A stretch of DNA of 12,962 nucleotides from positions 1 to 12,962 of the forward strand of contig QNXQ01000211.1 of the NCBI GenBank assembly GCA_003978875.1, in the 5' to 3' direction. Under the pieces are notes generated by a model that saw only the letters and a list, made by a program, of their open reading frames with translations, had not been told where the DNA came from and searched no databases. The position numbers and the translations under genes are program-made. Source of the DNA: Aquifex sp. (GTDB lineage Bacteria; Aquificota; Aquificia; Aquificales; Aquificaceae). Positions 7,090 to 12,962 of the stretch are shown in pieces (position 1 is the stretch's first letter; each line of letters starts with the position of its first letter).

Positions 7090-7095
7090 ATTATA
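7090..7095 (-). promoter_or_regulatory. Candidate -10 box of proA
   Basis: Minus-strand TATAAT within TTTATAAT (7097 to 7090), ending 8 nt before the proA ATG, the same octamer and nearly the same distance as at tatA. The complementary strand carries TATAAA at 7092-7097, which could serve the divergent holB-like gene (predicted start near 7104, leader about 17 nt). No convincing -35 hexamers. Confidence 0.35.
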
Positions 7096-7120
7096 AATTG
7101 CGTTTAAATTAATAATCTCT

Positions 7121-8047
7121 ATGGAAAGAGTTTTTCTGGAAAAGATTTTTAAGCTGGGAAGAGTGCCCGGAGGACTCCTCTTTTACGGCAAGGAAGGTAG
7201 CGGAAAAACGAAAACGGCACTTGATTTTTCCAAGGGTTTACTTTGCCAAAATAAAATCGCCTGGGGATGCGGAGAATGTCATTCCTGTAGATATATTTCA
7301 GAATTCACGGAAAAGTTTTTCAAGGAAGAGATAGAGGATTTAAAAGTTTACGAGGATAAGGATGGGAAAAAACAGTTTGTCTACCTTATGGGTGAACATC
7401 CCGACTTTATTATGGTAATTCCACACGGAAATTATATAAAGATAGACCAAATAAGAAAGGTAAAAGAATTTGCCCATATAAAACCGGCACTAAGCAAAAG
7501 GAAAGTGATAATTGTGGATGACGCCCACACAATGACTAATCAATCCGCTAATGCTATTTTAAAGGTTCTTGAAGAACCTCCTCCTGATACCACATTTATA
7601 CTTACAACGAATAAACGTTCTGCAATACTTCCGACCATTCTTTCAAGAACATTTCAGGTAGAGTTCAAAGGCTTCTCTGTTCCTGAGATAAAAAAACTAG
7701 CCGGTGTAGATGATACCTTAGCGAGACTATCGGGTGGAAGTTTGAAAAAGGCTATTCTCTTAAAGGAGAATAGAAAACTAGTTGAAAAGGTTACTAATTT
7801 TCTAAAAAACGACCCGCTGGAAGTTTTTAAGATAGCTACGGAATTTGAAAAGTGGGATACGGATAAACAAAGTCTTTTCCTTGACCTTTTGGAACATTTC
7901 CTTACGGAAAAAGCACTGAAGGATAGGGAGAACGTAGAACAGTATTCCTCGATACTCGATAAAATAAGAATATTCAAAGAAGGCATTCCCAGAGGAATAA
8001 ACGGAAGTTTGTGGCTGGTGCATATATCTTCTCAACTCTCATCCTGA
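7121..8047 (+). CDS. holB: DNA polymerase III delta' subunit-like clamp-loader ATPase
   Basis: 308 residues, cytoplasmic, a subunit of the clamp loader that places the sliding clamp on DNA. Seen: Walker A G-K-E-G-S-G-K-T (23-30); the four-cysteine zinc module of this family (C42, C50, C53, C56; CGECHSC); Walker B-like V-I-I-V-D-D-A-H (129-136); L-K-V-L-E-E-P-P (147-154); and S-R-T at 175-177, the sensor/arginine-finger position, where the family usually has S-R-C. Bacterial delta' proteins often have degenerate Walker A motifs; this one looks intact, so gamma/tau (DnaX) is an alternative, but the short length and lack of a DnaX-like C-terminus favour delta'. No good Shine-Dalgarno precedes ATG 7121. 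First gene of an apparent operon with ricT and rlmN; the holB-ricT order is also found in Bacillus subtilis. Confidence 0.85.
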   Translation: MERVFLEKIFKLGRVPGGLLFYGKEGSGKTKTALDFSKGLLCQNKIAWGCGECHSCRYISEFTEKFFKEEIEDLKVYEDKDGKKQFVYLMGEHPDFIMVIPHGNYIKIDQIRKVKEFAHIKPALSKRKVIIVDDAHTMTNQSANAILKVLEEPPPDTTFILTTNKRSAILPTILSRTFQVEFKGFSVPEIKKLAGVDDTLARLSGGSLKKAILLKENRKLVEKVTNFLKNDPLEVFKIATEFEKWDTDKQSLFLDLLEHFLTEKALKDRENVEQYSSILDKIRIFKEGIPRGINGSLWLVHISSQLSS

Positions 8048-8107
8048 AATATACTATTAAGGTGAGTTTGTTCATATTTTTCACAGGCTTTAACTTAATG
8101 GTTAAAT

Positions 8108-8114
8108 AGGAGGT
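8108..8114 (+). promoter_or_regulatory. Ribosome binding site of the RicT-like gene
   Basis: AGGAGGT 7 nt before ATG 8122, fixing the start of the PSP1-family protein. A 6-bp inverted repeat, TTTAAC/GTTAAA (8089-8106), ends just before it. Confidence 0.6.
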
Positions 8115-8121
8115 TTAAAAT

Positions 8122-9015
8122 ATGGAATATTTAAAAATCAGATATATAGATACCAATAAAATAGGAACTCTAGAGGATGTCGGACTCCCTCTTAAAAAGA
8201 ATCAAAAAATTGTCGTGGAGGATGAAGAAAAAGGTGAAGATATAGTCGAAGTTCTGGGTTATTCCAAAGAACCTCCCAAGAACGAACTTAAACCGAGATT
8301 CGTAAGAATTGCTACAAAAAAGGATATAAATCTTTTCAATAAAAATCTCCGTGAGAGTAAAAAAGCTCTGGAGATATGTAAAGAGAAAGTGAAAGAACAT
8401 AAACTCGATATGCATCTGCTCAAAGCTTACATTCCTCTGAATAGAAAAAAGGTTTTCTTTTACTATTTGGCTCAGCAAAGGGTTGATTTTAGAGCTTTGG
8501 TAAGGGACTTAGCCAAGATTTTCAAAAGAAGGATAGAAATGAGACAGGTTGGTGTCAGAGATGCGGTTCAGATGAAGGGTTGGATAGGAAGGTGTATGAG
8601 GGAAACCTGTTGTTCCCAGTTTGTGGAAACCTTTCAATCAATATCTCTTAATGATATAACGGAGCAAAATCTGCCTCTTTCTCCTTCAAAATTTACGGGT
8701 CCTTGTGGAAGATTAGTTTGTTGTATGGCCTTTGAGAGGGAAAACTACATCGTAAAATTCCTATTTCCTGAACCGGGAACGAAATTGTGTTATAACAAAC
8801 AGGAAGTTACCCTTCTGGAAGTAGACCCCATTAGGGAGCTGGTTGTGATTGAATACGAAGAAAACGGTAAAAAAGTTGAACTAAGCATAAAAGATTTACT
8901 TCCTCAGGGTTTTGAAAGGGCTATTGAGCACTGCAGGAGCTGCGGAGGATGCTGTAGAAGAGGTGTTTACGAAGAGGCCACGGAACATGAAATTGTCGGA
9001 AGTCTTACAGAGTGA
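8122..9015 (+). CDS. ricT: PSP1-domain protein, RicT/YaaT type, with extra C-terminal cysteine cluster
   Basis: 297 residues, cytoplasmic. The central region is the PSP1 C-terminal domain typical of RicT (YaaT): G-W-I-G-R-C-M-R-E-T-C-C-S-Q-F (153-167), then E-Q-N-L-P-L-S-P-S-K (181-190) and G-P-C-G-R-L-V-C-C (193-201). In B. subtilis RicT joins RicA and RicF in a complex that carries Fe-S clusters and affects RNase Y-dependent RNA processing, with Cys of this region as ligands; here Cys 158, 163, 164, 195, 200, 201 and 223. Unusual is a tail with C-R-S-C-G-G-C-C (271-278), four more Cys before an acidic end. Start fixed by AGGAGGT at 8108-8114. It follows holB by 74 nt, and its last 29 nt overlap rlmN. 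No RicA or RicF gene is visible here, so function outside Firmicutes is inferred. Confidence 0.87.
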   Translation: MEYLKIRYIDTNKIGTLEDVGLPLKKNQKIVVEDEEKGEDIVEVLGYSKEPPKNELKPRFVRIATKKDINLFNKNLRESKKALEICKEKVKEHKLDMHLLKAYIPLNRKKVFFYYLAQQRVDFRALVRDLAKIFKRRIEMRQVGVRDAVQMKGWIGRCMRETCCSQFVETFQSISLNDITEQNLPLSPSKFTGPCGRLVCCMAFERENYIVKFLFPEPGTKLCYNKQEVTLLEVDPIRELVVIEYEENGKKVELSIKDLLPQGFERAIEHCRSCGGCCRRGVYEEATEHEIVGSLTE

Positions 9016-9796
9016 ATTGAATAAACTTTTTTTATTTGAGCTTGAAGATGGGTATACCATTGAATCCGTATTCTACAGAGGAGACACACTATGTGTATCA
9101 ACACAGGTAGGCTGTCCTGTTAGATGTTCCTTTTGTGCTTCGGGAAAAAATGGACTGATAAGAAATCTTACGTGGGAAGAAATATACAACCAGTATGCTC
9201 TATTGAAAGATAAATATCCAATCAGGCGTATAGCCGTTGCGGGTATAGGAGAGCCTCTGATTAATTGGAAGAATGTAAAAGAAGCTTTCTACAGGTTCAA
9301 AAAAGAAGGTTTAAAGGTCTCATTCTACACTACAGGATTCCCCACTAAGCACTTAAAAGAGCTTCTGAATTTGCCCCATGCGGGTGTAACTATATCCATT
9401 CATTCCCTAAAAGATGAAGTTAGGAAATATTTAATGCCGTATGCTGGAAAACTTGAAGATTTGATAAAAGTTTTAAAAGAAGAACTGCCTAAACTCTCAA
9501 AAAGAAAGAGAAACAAAGTAAACCTTGCGTACTTGTTAATGAAAAATGTTAACGATTCCGAAGAAGAATTAAGGTCTCTTGCAATGTTGGCAAAAGAACT
9601 CGGAGTTGGTATAGCTCTCCTTTACTATAACAAGACTTCTGAGTTTGAACCCGTATCCGAAAAAGAATATGAGGAAGCTTTTCTTTTACTTCGCTCTTAT
9701 GGAATCAGGGTTACCCTATCTACACGCTTCAGAAAGGATAAATTGGGAGGATGCGGAACTCTTGTAGTAAATAGAAACAAAAAAGTAACCGTTTAA
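8987..9796 (+). CDS. rlmN: Short RlmN-like radical SAM methyltransferase
   Basis: 269 residues from ATG 8987 (AGAGG at 8973-8977, spacing 9); a TTG at 8912 would add 25 residues but overlap ricT by 104 nt and is unlikely. RlmN makes 2-methyladenosine at A2503 of 23S rRNA, and in some tRNAs, by radical SAM chemistry. Seen: T-L-C-V-S-T-Q-V-G-C (34-43) with the conserved Cys36; the 4Fe-4S motif C43-x3-C47-x2-C50; G-I-G-E-P-L-I-N (86-93); I-S-I-H-S (136-140); L-M-P-Y (149-152); and C256-G-T-L, equivalent to the methyl-carrying Cys355 of E. coli RlmN. Both catalytic Cys are thus present. The protein lacks about 80 N-terminal residues, the accessory RNA-binding domain of normal RlmN (about 350-380 residues). 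It may be a paralogue with another RNA target. Overlaps ricT by 29 nt, suggesting coupled translation. Confidence 0.85.
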   Translation: MKLSEVLQSELNKLFLFELEDGYTIESVFYRGDTLCVSTQVGCPVRCSFCASGKNGLIRNLTWEEIYNQYALLKDKYPIRRIAVAGIGEPLINWKNVKEAFYRFKKEGLKVSFYTTGFPTKHLKELLNLPHAGVTISIHSLKDEVRKYLMPYAGKLEDLIKVLKEELPKLSKRKRNKVNLAYLLMKNVNDSEEELRSLAMLAKELGVGIALLYYNKTSEFEPVSEKEYEEAFLLLRSYGIRVTLSTRFRKDKLGGCGTLVVNRNKKVTV

Positions 9797-9816
9797 GAAA
9801 ACTCTAAAGATATACT

Positions 9817-10881
9817 CTATAAAACCACGAGTTCAAGGTCTACTTTTGAAAGCGGTTCTCCTGTGCCGTTCTTGATTACCACTATATTCTCCAACCTTAC
9901 GCCGAATTTTCCCGGCAGATAAATACCGGGCTCTATTGTGAAAACCATCCCTTCTTCAATGGGAATTTTGGCATCATCACCCTTATAATAAACTCTCGGA
10001 AACTCGTGTATTTCCACTCCAACGCCGTGGCCTGTTGAATGGGTAAAGAACTGTCCATATCCCTTTTTTTCTATATAATCTCTCGCCGCTTTATCTACGT
10101 CCCCAATAGTATTACCTACCTTTGCTTTTTCAATAGCCCTCAAATGTGCTTCCTTTACTATTTCGTAAACCTTCTTAAACTCTTCTGAAGGTTTTCCTAT
10201 GTAGATTGTTCTCGTAAAGTCGGTACAGTACCCTTTCCACAAAAGTCCCATATCTATTAAGAGTGGTGCATTCTCCCTTATTTTTTTTCTTGAAGTTTCC
10301 CAGTGGGGTATTGCCGAATGTTCTCCGCTTGCAACTATCGCGGGGAAGCTTTCACCTTCTCCATTTTTTTCAAAAATTTTTCTTACGATAAATCCTCTCA
10401 CCTGGAGTTCTGTCATTCCCGGTTTTACGAAGTTCAGCAGTTCATTGTAAATCTCATCACTCCTCTTTACTCCTTCTTTCATAATTTTTATTTCTTCATC
10501 GGTTTTTATAACTCTTATGCCTTTTAAAAAGTTTGAGAATCCTACCCACTTCACATGTTTTGCTTTAAGTTTTTTCCTGAAGGTGCAGCTTACTTTATCC
10601 TCCTCAAATCCAACGTATTTCAATCCCTTTTCCTTCAGGAAATTTTTTATTACCTTAAACGGATTCCCTTTTATAAGATGAACTTCCCAGTCCGTGAGCT
10701 GAGCTTTTGCTCTCTCAAAATAACGTGCGTCCGTAAGGAAGTACTTTTCGGATGGGGTAAGTATGGCGTATGCATGTGTAGAATGAAAACGGGAAAGATA
10801 AAATACGTTTGGCTGGGAAGTGAACATAAAAGCGTCTATATCCTTCCTCTTTATAAGTTCTTGAACTTCCAGTATTCTCAT
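9817..10881 (-). CDS. pepQ: Xaa-Pro dipeptidase/aminopeptidase, M24B metallopeptidase
   Basis: 354 residues, cytoplasmic, hydrolysing peptides at X-Pro bonds. Residues 1-125 form the creatinase-like N-terminal domain and about 130-354 the pita-bread catalytic domain. All five dinuclear metal ligands are visible: D210 (L-I-D-M-G), D221 (T-D-F-T-R-T), H285 (H-S-T-G-H-G-V-G), E317 (T-I-E-P-G-I-Y) and E331 (V-R-L-E-N-I). The S-G-E-H-S-A-I-P-H-W segment contributes the substrate-binding H193. Length fits compact prokaryotic PepQ/PepP proteins; dipeptidase versus aminopeptidase cannot be decided here. ATG 10881 lies 1 nt after the aroA stop (TAAGATG), with GGAG inside the aroA end, so translation is probably coupled. 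It faces rlmN across 20 bp. Confidence 0.93.
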   Translation of the reverse strand: MRILEVQELIKRKDIDAFMFTSQPNVFYLSRFHSTHAYAILTPSEKYFLTDARYFERAKAQLTDWEVHLIKGNPFKVIKNFLKEKGLKYVGFEEDKVSCTFRKKLKAKHVKWVGFSNFLKGIRVIKTDEEIKIMKEGVKRSDEIYNELLNFVKPGMTELQVRGFIVRKIFEKNGEGESFPAIVASGEHSAIPHWETSRKKIRENAPLLIDMGLLWKGYCTDFTRTIYIGKPSEEFKKVYEIVKEAHLRAIEKAKVGNTIGDVDKAARDYIEKKGYGQFFTHSTGHGVGVEIHEFPRVYYKGDDAKIPIEEGMVFTIEPGIYLPGKFGVRLENIVVIKNGTGEPLSKVDLELVVL

Positions 10882-10882
10882 C

Positions 10883-12178
10883 TTAAAACTCCACTACGCT
10901 AAAAATGTCATTCCAGAAGTTTGGATAAGATATAGCAACACATTCAGGATTGTCTATGATAACTTCTTCATCTGTAATTAGACCTGCAACTGTAAAAGCC
11001 ATAGCAATTCTGTGGTCGTTGAAAGTTTCTATCTTTGCTCCCTTCAACTTCTCAGTTCCCTCTATGATAAATCCGTCTTCCAGTTCTTCAACTTGTACTC
11101 CCATTTTTCTGAGGTTAAGAGTTATCGCTTTAATCCTATCACTCTCTTTATATCTAAGCTCCTTAGCTCCGCGAACCTCGGAAACTCCTTCCGCAAGAGC
11201 CATCAGAACAGCAAGTATGGGAATCTCATCTATTAGTGTAGGAACTTCTGAAGGGTTTACTTTTACGGCTTTAAGACGGCTAACCGGTTTTACCACTATA
11301 TCCGCAACGGGTTCATTTGACACTTCCTTAAAATCTTCAAATTTTATATCCGCTCCCATTTCCAAAAGCTTTCTGAAAAAACCATCCCTCGTTGGATTAA
11401 GTAAAACCTCTTTGAGTATTAACTGACCCTCCGGAGCAAGCGTTGCTAACGCCGCAAAGTAAGCTGCAGAAGAAGGGTCTGCGGGACAGTAAACTTCTGT
11501 TCCTTGAAGTTCTTGCCCGCCTTTTACCTTTATCATGTGTCCTTTCTCCTCAGGTATGGTGATTACTTCTCCTCCGAAAAGTTTTAACATTCTTTCCGTG
11601 TGGTCTCTTGAAAGGTACGGTTCCAAAACTTCGGTAATCCCTTCGGCTCGGAGTCCTGCTAAAAGCAGTGCGGTTTTTACTTGAGCGGAAGCTCTCTTAT
11701 TAAAATAGGAAATACCCTTTAGCTTTCCTCCCCTTATCGCTATCGGGAGTTTGTTCCCCTCTTCTCTTCCTTCTATATTTGCCCCCATATTTCTCAAGGG
11801 TTCTACTACTCTGAGCATAGGTCTTTGTCTTAAGCTTTCATCACCGGTAATTACACTAAAGAATGGTTGCGTCGATAACACTCCCGCCATAATCCTTGCA
11901 GTAGTTCCGGAATTTTTAGCATCCAAAATATCTTCGGGTTCCCTGAAAATATAATTTCTTCCCTTTATGATAACTCTATCCGATTCCTCCTGTACTTCAG
12001 TTCCTAACATTTTCAGAATTTGGAGCGTTGCTTTAGTATCCTCGGAAAATAAAGGTTTTATAACTTCCGTTTCTCCTTGGGCTAAGGCTCCGAGTATAAA
12101 AGACCTATGGGTTATAGATTTATCGGAAGGTACCCTGAGATTTCCTTGAACCCTCTTAATTTTTTCTACTTTCTGCAT
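10883..12178 (-). CDS. aroA: 3-phosphoshikimate 1-carboxyvinyltransferase (EPSP synthase)
   Basis: 431 residues, cytoplasmic. It transfers the enolpyruvyl group of PEP to shikimate-3-phosphate, the sixth step of the shikimate pathway. Seen: V-P-S-D-K-S-I-T-H-R (16-25) with substrate-binding K20, S21 and R25; K-N-S-G-T-T-A-R (88-95) in the PEP site; R-Q-R-P-M (117-121); S-A-Q-V-K (164-168); R-D-H-T-E (191-195); I-D-E-I-P (316-320) with catalytic D317; K-E-S-D-R (344-348); N-D-H-R (386-389). S-A-Q-x-K and R-D-H-T-E are hallmarks of class II enzymes, but the PEP-site residue equivalent to E. coli Gly96 is still Gly. The start lies 9 nt after the secretion-ATPase stop and has no clear Shine-Dalgarno, so coupling is likely; pepQ follows after 1 nt. 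Confidence 0.97.
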   Translation of the reverse strand: MQKVEKIKRVQGNLRVPSDKSITHRSFILGALAQGETEVIKPLFSEDTKATLQILKMLGTEVQEESDRVIIKGRNYIFREPEDILDAKNSGTTARIMAGVLSTQPFFSVITGDESLRQRPMLRVVEPLRNMGANIEGREEGNKLPIAIRGGKLKGISYFNKRASAQVKTALLLAGLRAEGITEVLEPYLSRDHTERMLKLFGGEVITIPEEKGHMIKVKGGQELQGTEVYCPADPSSAAYFAALATLAPEGQLILKEVLLNPTRDGFFRKLLEMGADIKFEDFKEVSNEPVADIVVKPVSRLKAVKVNPSEVPTLIDEIPILAVLMALAEGVSEVRGAKELRYKESDRIKAITLNLRKMGVQVEELEDGFIIEGTEKLKGAKIETFNDHRIAMAFTVAGLITDEEVIIDNPECVAISYPNFWNDIFSVVEF

Positions 12179-12187
12179 AACTAAATA

Positions 12188-12955
12188 TCATACGGCCAGA
12201 ACTCTGTTGACTTCCTCTATGGAAGTTATCCCCTTTTTAACCTTAATTAGCCCGTCCTGATAAAGGGTTCTCATACCTTTTTCTATGGCTTTTTTCCTAA
12301 TTTCATCATGTGTAGCTCCTCTGATAATCAGGGTTTTTATATCTTCGTCTACTTCCAATATTTCATGAACAGCAGTTCTGCCTTTATACCCTGTGTTATT
12401 ACAGTATTCACATCCCCCCTCTCGGGCTTTGTATATTGTGATTTCTTCGGAAGGGTCATTAATCAATCCCAACTGCAAAAGAACATCTTTAGGTAGTTTA
12501 GCCTCTTCTTTACATCTGGGACAAAGCTTTCTTATCAATCTTTGAGCTACTACGAGAACGAGAGAGCTTCCCACGAGAAAAGGTTCTATTCCCATGTCAA
12601 CGAGTCTGGTTACCGTTGTAGGTGCATCGTTTGCGTGAACTGTAGAGAATACCAAATGTCCTGTGAGTGATGCTCTTATGGCTATTTCAGCGGTTTCGGT
12701 ATCTCTTATCTCTCCCACTAAGATGATATCCGGGTCTTGTCTTAAGAAAGCTCTCAAAACATTTGCAAAAGTCAGTCCTATTCTTTCATTTACCTGAACC
12801 TGATTTATCCCGGGAATGGAGACTTCAACGGGGTCTTCCGCTGTCATAATGTTAACTTCTGGAGTATTTCTCTCCATAAGGGAAGCATATAGAGTCGTGG
12901 GTTTAACCCAACCCGGAGGACCAGATACAAGTATAAATACCCAGAGTTTACATAT
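12188..12955 (-). CDS. GspE/PilB-family secretion or type IV pilus ATPase, C-terminal part
   Basis: Gene running in from the right edge; the N-terminal half is missing. Counted from the first internal Met (12877), 229 residues hold the Asp box E-D-P-V-E (14-18), I-P-G-I-N-Q-V-Q-V-N (21-30), Walker B I-I-L-V-G-E-I-R-D (51-59), the His box S-T-V-H-A-N-D-A (78-85), and the tetracysteine zinc motif (C119, C122, C156, C159) typical of GspE/PilB assembly ATPases. These hexamers power pilus or pseudopilus polymerisation at the inner membrane. The frame is open past 12877 and encodes matching sequence (F-I-L-V-S-G-P-P-G, T-T-L-Y-A-S-L), so 12877 is not the start. The Walker A there reads G-P-P-G-W-V-K-P-T-T, lacking the G-K-T core, and an in-frame TAA lies at 12956-12958. 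GspE versus PilB cannot be resolved. Confidence 0.85.
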   Translation of the reverse strand: MCKLWVFILVSGPPGWVKPTTLYASLMERNTPEVNIMTAEDPVEVSIPGINQVQVNERIGLTFANVLRAFLRQDPDIILVGEIRDTETAEIAIRASLTGHLVFSTVHANDAPTTVTRLVDMGIEPFLVGSSLVLVVAQRLIRKLCPRCKEEAKLPKDVLLQLGLINDPSEEITIYKAREGGCEYCNNTGYKGRTAVHEILEVDEDIKTLIIRGATHDEIRKKAIEKGMRTLYQDGLIKVKKGITSIEEVNRVLAV

Positions 12956-12962
12956 TTATTTT

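Noticed and set aside
8089..8106. Inverted repeat TTTAAC-N6-GTTAAA before ricT as operator or attenuator
   Set aside because: Only 6 bp, AT-rich, unlikely to be stable in a thermophile's RNA, and no second copy noticed. Could be an operator but unsupported.
8912..8986. Longer RlmN reading frame beginning at TTG 8912
   Set aside because: It would overlap ricT by 104 nt, begins with a rare codon without a fitting ribosome site, and the added residues do not resemble RlmN. ATG 8987 with AGAGG upstream is better.
10950..11426. 158-residue open frame opposite aroA
   Set aside because: Antisense to a clearly coding gene with intact motifs; Ser/Thr-rich low-information translation typical of a shadow frame.
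1..12962. CRISPR arrays, tRNA genes, insertion sequences, toxin-antitoxin or phage genes
   Set aside because: No regularly spaced repeats, cloverleaf-like sequence, transposase motifs or phage proteins seen by eye on either strand; gaps are too small to hide most of them.

Overview
The window reads as part of a thermophilic bacterial chromosome, most likely from the Aquificales (Aquifex or a close relative). This rests on densely packed genes, moderate-to-low GC, proteins rich in Lys/Glu, and a TatC whose sequence closely resembles my memory of the Aquifex aeolicus protein. No database search was possible, so the genus is an inference. There are 13 likely protein-coding genes and no tRNA, rRNA, CRISPR array, insertion sequence or prophage. 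No stretch over 300 bases lacks a gene; the largest gap is about 75 bases.

Bases 1-2521 (+) form an envelope or redox cluster: the C-terminal part of a porin-like outer-membrane barrel, a possible 49-residue ORF, an exported FMN-binding (FMN_bind type) protein, and an unrecognised 8-helix membrane protein built from two copies of a 4-helix unit. The last three are joined by ATGA start/stop overlaps. This is the best candidate for an undescribed system: an ApbE-flavinylated extracytoplasmic electron-transfer module with a membrane partner.

Bases 2518-5274 hold cstA (-), diverging over only 20 bp from tatA-tatC (+). Bases 5271-7081 (-) carry proA followed by a small coiled-coil, four-cysteine protein. 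Bases 7121-9796 (+) carry a DNA polymerase III delta'-like gene, a PSP1/RicT-type gene and a short RlmN-like radical-SAM gene. The holB-ricT order matches Bacillus subtilis. Bases 9817-12962 (-) carry a GspE/PilB-type ATPase (cut by the window end), aroA and a PepQ-type M24 peptidase, spaced like one operon.

Two architectural themes recur. Both tail-to-tail junctions at 2518 and 5271 overlap by exactly one CTAG, giving each strand its TAG stop. Three genes that start at divergent junctions (cstA, tatA, proA) have a TATAAT-like box 7-8 nt before ATG and little or no Shine-Dalgarno sequence, suggesting leaderless mRNAs. The outermost genes at both ends carry damage-like changes (a G-run frameshift at the left, a broken Walker A at the right), which may simply be low-quality sequence at the ends of a contig.
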